A model generated the notes under the pieces. It saw only the letters and a program-made list of their open reading frames with translations. It did not search any database and was not told where the DNA came from. The position numbers were made by a program, and so were the translations under genes. 64,000 nucleotides of DNA from Parelaphostrongylus tenuis (Eukaryota > Nematoda > Chromadorea > Rhabditida > Metastrongylidae), in NCBI GenBank assembly GCA_019055375.1, contig JAHQIW010000337.1:1-64000 (forward strand), in the 5' to 3' direction. Positions 48,399 through 58,019 of this stretch are shown here, piece by piece (position 1 is the stretch's first letter; each line of letters starts with the position of its first letter).

Positions 48399-49275
48399 TG
48401 TTTGAGTAAAAAGTGTCTTTGGCAAACTTTGAAGATCGGATTTCAAACCACAAAATGTCAAACTCGGCAAATTGTGTTTTATGACTTCAAACTCGCGCAT
48501 GCGTATTAATAATTGCTCGTAAAAACGAGATTCAGCGTAGAGAAAGTGTAGCCGACGCATACTACTTTGCTCATGAAACAAGTTCTTGTGACGTATTCTA
48601 TTTAGAGAATGGGGAGCCCGTGGATCTCTTTCCAGTTTGCATCAACGACTCGAAAATTTCATGAAGGTGAGTACATACACAGCTTTTCTACAGCTTGCAG
48701 AGAGACTCAATGTAAGAAATTCAACTGTTTCGGAGCACTCAATAATTTGGAAATTCGAAACACGAGACAAATCGATGAATGAAATAGCAATCAAGAATTC
48801 ATTGTTTAGAGGTATAATAGGGCTTTCTATCCAGTCAGAACGACTCATCTCTCGATACCGTTCCATGTTTGACTAGTCTAATCCAGCTTGCCGTATAAAT
48901 ATGAACGAGACCATTACGGCAGATCCCACGCTCAGTATGTCGGTAAAATGTGCTGGGAATTTCAACAGTGGTGCACCGCTTTGGCAAACAATAAAGGAGC
49001 GTGCATCTCTACAGATATACGTGACAGTGAAGAGCTTGATTAGATTGAACAGCTCGGCCTCATCCACCACACTCTCTCGATTTCTCGTCTTGCGACTATC
49101 ACGTACTCAAGCATCTCGGTTACCTCCTATACGGAAACATTTTCCAAAATAGAAGAGAGATTGAAACTGTCTTCACTGATTTTGATGCTTCCAAGATGAA
49201 GAACTGTTTGCCATGGCTATAAATAGATTTGTCTCTTGTTGGCAAAAATGTACATGTTTATGGCTTCTTGGCTAT
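48399..49275 (+). pseudogene. Near full-length decayed mariner transposase
   Basis: Pieces in family order are: a TIR-like ATGTTTGAGTAAAAAGTGTC near 48400; QIVFYDFKLAHAY (N-terminal helix, cf. LLYEFKLGH) with stops after it; RKCSRRI in the helix-turn-helix; ARGSLSSLHQRLENF; QLAERLNVRNSTVSEH (second helix-turn-helix, near 48690); NETITAD; YVTVKSLIRLN; then after a frame change PHPPHSLDFSSCDYHVLKHL with the last catalytic aspartate (about 49085), and IDLSLVGKNVHVYGF at the C-terminus. The HDNARPH aspartate is degraded. No right-hand TIR was found. Many stops and frame changes mark an old copy. Apparent exons here are fragments of this element. Confidence 0.87.
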
Positions 49276-49525
49276 ATTGTATGGGCTAGAAGTAGTAAGA
49301 AACACATGTCCCACACCTTCGCGTCCGACTGTTCTTGTAGACCTCACTCGAGACAATATAATTTTGATAACATACCTTGAGTCTTTCATGACGTCTGTGA
49401 TGACACTTAAACAATGCTGGACACTAATACTCGAAAATTCTAGTGTTTTACTGCATTATTAGGAGTGTTATGATGTTTTGTAAATACATATGAGAATTGA
49501 GTGGTGAGCAAAAAACAAGATCTCA

Positions 49526-49600
49526 GGCGGGAATCGAACCCACATTTCATCTATACCGAGAACGCGTGCTACTACCACTACAACGCCGAGACATATTTGC
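49526..49600 (-). repeat. Isolated tRNA-like head (family 2 related)
   Basis: On the minus strand it begins GTCTCGGCGTTGTAGTGGTA, has the B box GGGTTCGATTCCCGC with a five-base-pair T stem, and ends in CCTGAGAT, which can pair with the first bases. The anticodon arm is poor, so it looks like a SINE head or tRNA pseudogene rather than a functional tRNA. Confidence 0.65.
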
Positions 49601-49699
49601 GGCATTACGACACACTATTCTGCTCACCAATCAATTCTCTTAGTTCTAGACACGTATTTCGTCATTGCAGTCTCATGATGCTCGGTGCTTTTCGGGTCA

Positions 49700-49840
49700 G
49701 GCAATCCTTGAAGGAGGATAAATTTCCACATATAAAGGAATCGACGCTAATTCAATTGGCTGAGGCTGTAATGCCGAAACACGTGTCTAACGCTGTATAA
49801 GTGTCATTACAGACCTCATGATAGGCTCAAGATATGTTAC
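49700..49840 (+). repeat. Dispersed repeat R4, copy d
   Basis: Best-preserved R4 copy: GGAATCGACGC, GGCTGAGGCTGTAATG, CCGAAACACGTGTCTAACGC, TGTATAAGTGTC, ACAGACCTCATGATAGGCTC. Other copies lie at 17490, 29530 (inverted), 30675 (inverted), 31280 and 54940 (inverted). Confidence 0.6.
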
Positions 49841-49882
49841 GAGTTCCGAGATTACGAGTTTCAACGTACATGCATTTTCACT

Positions 49883-50475
49883 TCAATGATTTCTCGCCCT
49901 ATAAGTATGCTTCCTTTGAGTTTCCCATATCGGTAGAGACTTCAAAGGGAAGAATGGTCTTGAAAATTCGCTTCCATTGGTGACTTGGGATTTAGAGCGC
50001 GAGTAACGGGTGCGACACTGCTGAAGCAGAGCTTCATTGCTTATAATCGGACGCAATGATCTCGGTAGGTAGTGGTATTTGTGACCAATCTTCATGAAAA
50101 CATCTAACGGAACATTGTCTTCGTATAGGTCTAACGGCATTTCTATTTTAGACTTTTGAGCTGCTTCTTTTGGTTCTTTTTCTGCCTATACCAATATGAT
50201 TGACCTCAACAGTTTTTTGTGGAGTAAATATATTCATCAACCGGGTTCATTGCAGTGTAATAAATTCTTCGCGCGGTGTTTTCTCTTCCCTCGCTAATTT
50301 CTGGTAACGATTTCAAAGGTTCCAATGTAATCATCGACTGTTTTGAAAAAGAATGGTCTCGAGCAGAGTGTGAAAATCTTTTATGAAAGAAAGTAATTGG
50401 CACTAAACGTGTGAGGGACGAAACCGTTGACATTTCACGAAATCTTTTCGGTATGAATGAAAAGATCCTCATCAT
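49883..50475 (-). CDS. Candidate two-exon gene, small mitochondrial-like protein
   Basis: Exon 1 runs from 50475 (or a Met at 50433) down to 50242; exon 2 from about 50185 to TGA at 49883. The 56-base intron starts GTTGAT and ends TTGGTATAG, phase 0, and both stops in the unspliced read fall inside it. The product is 164-178 residues. From the Met at 50433 it starts MSTVSSLTRLVPITFF, then HKRFSHSAR: basic, hydroxylated and without acids, as in mitochondrial targeting peptides. Exon 2 begins AEKEPKEAAQ and is rich in aromatic and basic residues (KIGHKYHYLPRSLRP, KSLPIWETQRKHTYRAR). No family recognised. The donor is weak, and both exons are within the length range of chance frames, so this remains a candidate. 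Confidence 0.42.
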
Positions 50476-51172
50476 CTCATTGATATATGCCGGCGTTTTT
50501 ACTATACTGTTCCAGACGCCAGTTTGTAACCTGATAGCACATTAAACTTCGATTTTTTATGTTTGCCTTGCGCGTTCATGACTTATTCAGCTGGAATTTC
50601 CATTGCCTCTCAGTGAATTATTTTATTTTCGCTATTTGTAGTCTAGAAATCATCAAACTATTGCGATCTCAGGTTGTAACGACAAGGACTGCCAGCGCTA
50701 TAAATCGACTTATTCAATTCTTTGCGTAGATCGGAATTCCACACCAAGAATACAGTGTCCTCTCATGACGAAGTAACCCGGTTACATAGTTTAATGTAGG
50801 TAAAACTCTAAGGATGCTTTTCTTAAGTTCTCTCAAAGCGAAGATTAATGATCATAATGTAGTAAAAAGTTCATAGGGATATTTACATTTCATAAGAGTC
50901 TCTGTAAACGACAAGACTGTGCTGTGGCTTGGCAACAATCCTGTGCAAGTCCTAACACCTAGTTGATTTGTTTATAAACCAGCTTCCAGTTCGAGGAATC
51001 GTTTCTCCTCTTGCCACCTTCTGCCATTCACATCGCTTTTATCAATTTATTGTCTTTGTATTGCGATGTCAAATGTTCTATGCAAGTTTCTTGTTTTGCT
51101 TTATTGAATTCTCTAAAATTCTTTAATAAAAATTCTCATCTTTACTACACTCTCTCTTAGAACAAATTAAAT

Positions 51173-51189
51173 TTTCTCTCTTCCTCTCG

Positions 51190-51232
<43 letters not shown>

Positions 51233-51237
51233 CTTTT
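51173..51237. repeat. CT microsatellite
   Basis: An uninterrupted (CT)n block of about 35 bases sits within a longer pyrimidine tract, followed by T8CAG. On the plus strand, the tract plus CAG could act as a very strong acceptor-like site. Confidence 0.95.
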
Positions 51238-51330
51238 TTTTCAGTGCACTACATAGGTTGCTTTTATTAAAAGTTATTAAGCTAATTTGTTACTGTATTC
51301 TCCTGCCGCATCGCGTCGGTTGGTTTTTAG

Positions 51331-51537
51331 GTCGTTCAAGTGCTAAGTGCAAAATTACTAAATCGTTCATTCCACGACAAAGCTGCATTAACTAAGCAGG
51401 AGATCGACATTTCCTCACAAGATCCGAGAAACCTGGTTCATCGTCGAGCCTATTCATTCAGCAAAATATTCACTCGAATCGTCATTGTTACCGAAAAATT
51501 TCAGATTCATGGCTACAAATTTCTTAACGATCAGTAA
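51331..51537 (+). CDS. Exon-like segment, unknown protein
   Basis: Acceptor TTGGTTTTTAG precedes an open frame starting VVQVLSAKLLNRSFHDKAAL and containing IDISSQDPRNLVHRRAYSF, closing at TAA. Composition is protein-like. The next open plus frame (51784-52023) contains IDFYFSWQSYDINVHF but runs into a G13 tract. No domain recognised and no donor-acceptor pairing established between them. Confidence 0.22.
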   Translation, partial: VVQVLSAKLLNRSFHDKAALTKQEIDISSQDPRNLVHRRAYSFSKIFTRIVIVTEKFQIHGYKFLNDQ

Positions 51538-51985
51538 CAGATGCCATCCGTCGGTAGCAATGACCTATCTCATGGCAAACCACTCGCCTTCTCTATAAGA
51601 TAGATTTTTCAGTAAGATATACCATTCATAGCACGTTGCACAGCAGACCATCCATCCTCTAACTCATAAAAACCTTGCACAGTAAGCGCTCTATTCGATG
51701 ACGTCAGGAGGTGAAACGATCGACGAGAGGCAACATCCCAGGACACTTTGGGGTCGTTATAACGTAATCAAAATAACACGCTCATGGTGTGCCCTGAAAA
51801 AGTCAACTGCTCAGTATCTACCGCAGCAAATCGTCCTCCCATCGATTTTTACTTTTCCTGGCAATCATATGACATAAACGTTCACTTTATCGTCCAACAA
51901 AAACAAAAACCAGAAACAGTGGCATTCGGTAATATAATAACAGGACTCTTGTCATTCAAGAATGGTTTAACAGGGATTCATGACA

Positions 51986-51998
51986 GGGGGGGGGGGGG
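51986..51998. repeat. Poly-G tract, 13 bases
   Basis: Uninterrupted G13 inside an open frame. A homopolymer of this length is prone to length errors, so the frame across it cannot be trusted. Confidence 0.9.
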
Positions 51999-52029
51999 TA
52001 AAGAAGGCAATGCAGTTAAATGATTATTG

Positions 52030-52610
52030 GGATGTTGAAGACTGAATTCTTAAATTGAGTCGACTAACTTGCAAGGCTGTCTTTCCCGTGATTGCATATC
52101 GCTTCGCACTCAGCTACTGTTTGTGAAGTACTACATACTTCATCTGTTTTTATTTTTCTTAGTCGCCAGTACACAGATGAAAAGTGGATATCTCGAACAA
52201 GATCATTTACTCATATTACAGATTAAGATAAAATAATAGCTTCAATTTCATTTTGCCTCACTCAATGCAGAGAAGACACTTCAGAGTGAACCGCCGAATA
52301 GTTTAAAGCCACACTGTTAAGTATGACGGCGTAGCTAAATCGTCGTCAAATATAATCAAACGCTTTTGCACCGTTGATTGTGTCTTTATTTAGTTGCTAA
52401 TAATGATGATGAGACTCTGAATTTTGTATTATTTAACTTGAAAACGTCGTAAAGGCACTTTTTCATATAACATTTGGATCCGAATCCTTGCACATATGTA
52501 CCATTACCACAGTAGTTAAGTGGAAACTCAAGACACTACATCGAAGATGTTCCCTCACGGGCCCTGCGATCCTGACCTTTTCTTCGCATTTTATTTGTAG
52601 TGATTTAAAA
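52030..52610. other. Intergenic DNA, nothing recognised
   Basis: No repeat family or exon seen. Confidence 0.45.
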
Positions 52611-52861
52611 GTGGGGGCTTCGTAGTCGAGTGGCTGTGATGTTCGTCACGGTGCGCGTGGTCTAACCTCACCCTCCCCCCGTCGCGCCACACTCCGGCAG
52701 TCAACATCTAACGCCCTGTGGTACTTTAAAGCGAGGCTATCCTCGCGATTGCAAGAGCACGTCCTCAACCACTATTCTAAGACGTTCAAGAAGGAAGACG
52801 AAAAGCGATTTGGATGCTAGAAGTACTGAGCTCCGTAAAGTGAGAAAAGAAGACTTCAAGA
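52611..52861 (+). repeat. Family 3 tRNA-derived SINE, copy b
   Basis: The head GGGGCTTCGTAGTCGAGTGG is followed by TTCGTCACGGTGCGCG, CCGGCAGTCAAC, GCGATTGCAAGAGCACGTCC, GACGTTCAAGAAGGAAGACG and GCTAGAAGTACTG. The order is the same as in copies a and c. Confidence 0.87.
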
Positions 52862-53042
52862 TCCAAAATAAGCTGATATAGCTGTGTGATTGAAGATACC
52901 ATAAATTGTAAATGTAGCCTTTAACGGGACCTTGTGCCCCCGAACAAGCCTAGCCTCTCAGTCTTTCCGGAGTTGATAAACTGAAGCTTGGTTTTTCTAA
53001 GAGAATAAAATACTTACTTGGTATTCGTAGGTAGGTCACTGT

Positions 53043-53420
53043 TTGGGTCTGACAAGTATTCATACAGTTCTGCGTTGCTTAAATGGATTCGAATGCTTAA
53101 CAATTACGGAAATATCAGCTCTGAAAGTTTTATGCCCTATTTATTCTTTGATGCCTTTATTAATGTCTCCAAATGCAGTTGTTGTCAAAAATCTCATTAA
53201 GTTAGGCTTTCAACAAACCTCGAATTGCATCACTGAATTCTTAGTGGAATTTGCGCTTAAAGACCAAATGCTTACCATACTTCCTTTTCAAATAGAAACC
53301 ACGCTGATGTGGCATTATTATGTCGTTATTATTCGTTTTTGCGTAGTCTTTCCTCATATCCAACGTGCGAACTCTAGTGGTTCTTGCGGTCTACTCTCGC
53401 GTGACTTCGGCTGGTTTTGA
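53043..53420 (+). CDS. Unrecognised 125-codon ORF
   Basis: Open frame between two family-3 SINE copies with a hydrophobic patch (MWHYYVVIIRFCVVF). No motif, no supporting splice sites, and overlapping frames in other phases. Probably chance. Confidence 0.12.
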   Translation: MGLTSIHTVLRCLNGFECLTITEISALKVLCPIYSLMPLLMSPNAVVVKNLIKLGFQQTSNCITEFLVEFALKDQMLTILPFQIETTLMWHYYVVIIRFCVVFPHIQRANSSGSCGLLSRDFGWF

Positions 53421-53667
53421 GAAATTTTGGTCTTCTTAATTTACACTCGGGAATCCATGTCTACTTGAAACACGTTATTCAAAATCAGGTCCTAAGACTT
53501 TCGCACGGTCCTAGGTTTTGCGGGCAAGAGAGAGCTGAACAAGTCTGGTATCAATTCCACAACATTGTTAACCCGCTCGTCTTTGTTATTCTCACTCATA
53601 CTATCTGTAATTGGTACTTATTTCACTATTATTTTTGTCATAGTCCTAACTATCCATGGTATCCATG

Positions 53668-53918
53668 GTGGGTCCATGGCCGGGTGGTTGTGATGCTTGT
53701 CGCGGTGCGGCGAGGTGTAGGCTGATCCCACTTCCCGACACGCTGTGGAGGTCAGCAATTAGCGCCTTGTGGAACTCCGAAGCAGGAAGTGCTCGGGATT
53801 GCAAGAAGAGGTGCTCAACCAGCTTTCTACGATGTTCAAGAAGAAAAAAACCTACTGATTGCTAGAAGCTAGAAGCATTGCTGTGTCATCCGCACAATGA
53901 AGAGAAAACTGTGAGGTG
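53668..53918 (+). repeat. Family 3 tRNA-derived SINE, copy c
   Basis: The head GGTCCATGGCCGGGTGGTTG is followed by CTTGTCGCGGTGCGGCG, GGAGGTCAGCAATTAGCGCC, GGGATTGCAAGAAGAGGTGC and GATGTTCAAGAAGAAAAAAA. TCCATGG occurs three times just before the head, possibly a small target-region duplication. Confidence 0.87.
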
Positions 53919-53919
53919 G

Positions 53920-54940
53920 ATCAAATAGATATAAGGGTTATGATTACAACGTAAATAACATATGTATTAGTTTACTATCCCGGCTGGAAGGCTTAACTCA
54001 GGCATCCTATCTCTCTCTGATAGTTGAAGCAGGCTTCGACGAAGCCCGTTTTGCACCAGACCTCTGCCACTCCCACATCAACCACTATGTCGAAATGCTC
54101 ATTTAGAACATACTACTATTCAATGAACCTGATTCTTCTCTCTAGCTCTAAGCTTTTTAATCTTCTCGACGGCTCGTCTTCGTTTTATTCGCCAACAGCA
54201 AAAGAGTGCTATGCCGCCTTACTGCCATCCTTCAAGAGATATCCTTTTCACATAGATACTTCATAAAGGTTTTCCACTTAAAAGACTGTAATGAGAGTTT
54301 TATTGCATATGGAACGCAATCAAGCTATGCATCTCTCACAGCTACACTTCTGCCCTCTCCCAAGCAAGTGTAATGTTGAAATTATAAGGAACAGCGGCAA
54401 GTTGTTAAAATTTTTTTTTCCAGATACACTAGTGTTGACTTGGATGCAGATGCCACTAACTTGGAATTTTAGTGCTGTGGATTTCTTTCCTGGTTGAAAA
54501 AAGATGCGTGCATCTACAATCAAATAAACTTTCTGTAAACATTTCGATGTGAGTAGTAGTTCCAGCTTAGTTCTCTTTGGTCATCTCGCCGCAGGATTTA
54601 CATATTTTTGACTTCTAGATGGTTCGCACAATATCCGAATCGCAGAGATTTTGTATGAGCCATCTGGAGGTGCATTGTTTTTCCTGATGGCTCACAGCAA
54701 GGTCAAAAAATGCAAACGTAATTCCAATGAACTAGAGGGAAATATGCGATTTTTCATATATCTTTTTAGCAGTTATGCTTTCAATCTTATAATATATACT
54801 ATGCAGTTTTATTTGCATTTCAGAATTGTAATGGTTTGACACAGCGGCAGTAGCGCTCTTGTCATTTATATATTCTCATACAAGTTTCAATGAATAAGTG
54901 CCTATAAGACATAAGCATATACAGCAGTTTATGCCTGATA
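53920..54940. other. Intergenic DNA, nothing recognised
   Basis: Open frames such as 54024-54266 and 54291-54497 match no family and have no paired splice sites. Confidence 0.45.
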
Positions 54941-55085
54941 GTTCTTTTTGAGTCATGCAAGTAATCTTTTAGGGGCGCTAATGCAGTGCAATACATGAGT
55001 TTCGGTCTTCCAGCCTCGTTAGTTTCACAGTGCCTTTTCGTTCAGTCAGTTCCTCCATTATTTACTCTTTATATAGAGGAGCCGC
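54940..55085 (-). repeat. Dispersed repeat R4, copy e
   Basis: GCAGTGCAATACATGAGTTT, CGGTCTTCCAGCCTCGTTAG and AGTTCCTCCATT correspond in inverted order to the 49700 copy and closely to the copy at 29583-29660. Confidence 0.5.
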
Positions 55086-55296
55086 AGACGAAATAATTAC
55101 AAATGCCGTTAAGTGGTAAAATCACCGAAGAAGAAGTATTGTGCAATGGAATGCTCCTGGGTGGTAATCGTGAAATATTGAATCTTTTATACAGCACTCT
55201 ATGTGAATACTTGAAACAAGAGTGCTTGTGTCAGTCAGATGTTATTGATCCTGTCTACATTGTCAGAGATAAATCTTATGTCATGTTTTCTCAAAA

Positions 55297-55592
55297 GCGC
55301 ATGTGGCGCAGTGCGTAAAGGTACACTGCGTCGCACGCGAGGTCAGTGGTTCATTATCGTGCCTATGGCTCGCCAAGCTATCCATCCCTCCGGGGTCGCT
55401 AAACTGGCACCAGACTGATCTCAGACTTGTCTGGGAGGATAAGCAGCACTGAATCGGTTCAGCGGGAGGCCACCGCGAGTCACTGTAAAGGCCAGATATG
55501 CATCCAATCACCTCAGACGAAGTAAAAAATTGAAAACGAATGCACAGCGCATCCCTTAGGAATTGATCAACGCCGAGAGCTTTGTCCTTTTT
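55297..55592 (+). repeat. Family 1 tRNA-derived SINE, copy c
   Basis: Full-length copy: head GCGCATGTGGCGCAGTGCG, then TGCGTCGCACGCGAGGTCAG, body CCATCCATCCCTCCGGGGTC and GAGGCCACCGCGAGTCACTG, ending CGCCGAGAGCTTTGTCC. The minus frame across 55281-55604 is an artefact. Confidence 0.93.
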
Positions 55593-55594
55593 TA

Positions 55595-57130
55595 GCTTTG
55601 TCATAACTTCTGAAAAATCGCATGAGTCGATCTCAGCACAAAAACTGGCTCTTCCTTGTTTTATTTTTTAAGATAAGATTTCTTTGTACTGAAAATAAGC
55701 GAGCAGAAAAAGATCATTCATTTCATTTTCTAGCCGAAAATCGTGTCACGCCGATAAAGTGATGAGTGCTGCGCAGAGCCTGAAAAATTGTAAAGATCTC
55801 ACCAAAAATTAGTTTTCACTGCTTTCACTGCAACGTTAATAGGTTATGACCTCGCATATGGTTTCTTTTACTTGTGCCCCAGGAATTCTTCAAGGATTTG
55901 TACAGTTTTTATCCAGCTATCAAATTGTTAGCTGAGTGCAAGTGATCTAAAAGTAGCCTACTCATCTGCAAGTCATTCATGTCATGTTTACACTACGTCT
56001 TTTATATGGCAAGCTTTTGTTCAACTGCTGTTAGAAGGTTCAAGACGGTCGACAAGTATGATAAAGATGGCGGGCATTATGCCCATGCAGCTATTAATGG
56101 AGTTCAACTACTTCCAAACCGGAATATCTGTAAGCTGAAAGGAAATGAGCGAAGAAAAATAGCGTGACTATGGTTGACAATTTTTTAGATCGATGGAACG
56201 CTCGGAATACAAAAGTTGGATGAGCACCATTCATAGAAAGACAATCCGTCCTACGAAACCTTGAATTATCAGGTGGCTTCGAAGAAACCACTCAATTTTG
56301 TTCCGAATCCAATCAAAAGACTAGAATAACCTTTTTAGAATTTGAAGCGAGCAATTTACTTGTTTTATAACCTCTCCATTGTTGCTACCACAGTTCATTT
56401 GAAAAGGTTACAAAGCGGGAATGGAAACAAATTGGCGCCGAACTGTCACGTCCTGGTGGCTAATTTTTACCTCAGGTGAAACCGCGGCAATAAAGATCGG
56501 TAAATGAGATAAAAGTGAATAAAAGAAGATTTGCCATCGGGATCAACGCCCTGCATTGGCGGTACTCCTAATGAATACCGTCATTCATAAGGTCTTTATA
56601 CGACTCGAGATGCCCACCTGCTTTCTTCCGAGCTATATTGCCACGGTACCCAATTCAATCTCTGTGAATAGTAAATGATTACTCTTTAAAGGGTTCGTTT
56701 CCATTTATGCGCACACAACGTTCATGAGCTTTCCGAACTTCTGTTCCACAAAGTAGCACTCAAATGTTTAGAAAAGGTAATGTGTGAGACAAATTCTCAT
56801 AAGTCTAGAACCACCTTAACATTTGCGAGTGCAACATTATCAGTAAAGGGACAAGAAATCCAAATGAACCTGTATAATTAGTAGTTTTGGCTTATGTTAA
56901 ACCACTATGCAAAGCTTTTTTTTGAAATTTTATTTTTTTTTCTTGCTCTATCACTTTCGCTTGTCTTTCATTTTCTTTGCTCCTTCACAAAGACATTATA
57001 CTGTATCGTTTTTTCTTGGCTTCACCCTGAAGTTTTTGAGACCATATCAGTTAGAACTCTATTAACGTGAGAGATAAAGGATGAAGTTCTTGGCGTTGAT
57101 TACTCTGAAGAAAGCGCTATTTATTCATAA
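55595..57130. other. Intergenic DNA, nothing recognised
   Basis: No repeat or supported exon. Short overlapping frames near 55979-56291 only. Confidence 0.45.
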
Positions 57131-57345
57131 GCAATTTTTAACTTTGATTGAAGTGACCCTATGTATTTCTGAACTCGCGGTGGCCTACTGATGCATCGAA
57201 TCACTGCTGGTATCTTTCCACACAAGTCAAGTACCAATGCACCAATTTCGGAGGAATAGTAAGCTCTTTGAGCCTTGAACGCTGTGTCGAACCATCGATC
57301 GTATATGTCGCACAGCACCTTTAACCACTGCGTCACATGCGTTCT
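57130..57345 (-). repeat. Family 1 SINE, diverged copy d
   Basis: On the minus strand the head AACGCATGTGACGCAGTGGT is followed by GGTGCTGTGCGACATATACG and the B box GGTTCGACACAG; the body keeps AGTAGGCCACCGCGAGTTCA. The 3' tail is lost and internal deletions are present, so this is an older copy than those at 55297 and 63243. Confidence 0.8.
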
Positions 57346-57777
57346 ATAACTTATGTCGTAAAAATTCCAACATTTTTCCTTGAAAAAGCTCTCACGCATA
57401 CCCGACGGCAAATGTTGACAACTCTCACATCATGTTCTATCTTAATATTAAATAATAAGAAATGGAATAGCTCTACCGATATGCCATTTTGAAAACTTTG
57501 TCCTATCCTATTTTCCCCATCTAATTACTCTTCTGGAAAATTAGAATTTTCTAAAAATTATTCTTTTGGTGCCGTATTCACCTCTTTAGGGGCTCCGTGA
57601 GATTCAAAAAATGAAGACGCCACGATTTCTATGTGGGCATTCATTTGTTGTTGACTTATTTCTTTTTTTTTGGTATAATTATACAACGGAATACATAACT
57701 CTGCACAACTAGTGTTTATGCGAATCTAGATATTTTGTATCTAAGGGTGCTGACTGATGGAAAAATTCATTCGCGCT

Positions 57778-57855
57778 CAGGCGGGAGGTCAATCAGCGTC
57801 TCAGCCAAACAAGGGACGCGTGCTAACACTACATCATCGAGGCCACAGTTCCGCT
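57778..57855 (-). repeat. tRNA-like head (family 2 related)
   Basis: The minus strand reads CCTCGATGATGTAGTGTTAG, then CACGCGTCCC, and ends CTCCCGCCTGAGC, resembling the tRNA-like remnant at 49526. The T arm is degraded. Confidence 0.5.
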
Positions 57856-57915
57856 AACAGTCTTTCCTCGATGTAAGCCATTACAGCTATCAGCAACGAA
57901 CCGACTGATTTAACT

Positions 57916-57970
57916 GTTTTTGTTTTGGTCTGTTGTTTTGTTTTTGTTTTGGTCTGCTGTTTTGTTTTTG
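57916..57970. repeat. 24-base tandem duplication
   Basis: Two units (57916-57939, 57940-57963) begin GTTTTTGTTTTGGTCTG and differ at one base (T/C). A partial third unit follows. Confidence 0.95.
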
Positions 57971-58019
57971 CTTCACTTACTATTGCAAACCTTCCCAAGC
58001 ATTGCTCATAAGACACTTG

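Noticed and set aside
48627..48661. Mini-exon between CTCTTTCCAG and GTGAGTAC on the plus strand
   Set aside because: It falls inside the decayed mariner at 48399-49275, whose linker and second helix-turn-helix it spans.
48873..49070. Membrane-protein-like minus frame as a receptor
   Set aside because: It is the antisense shadow of the mariner relic.
49526..49600. Functional tRNA gene on the minus strand
   Set aside because: The T arm is good but the anticodon arm does not fold with a standard seven-base loop; it resembles other family-2 heads.
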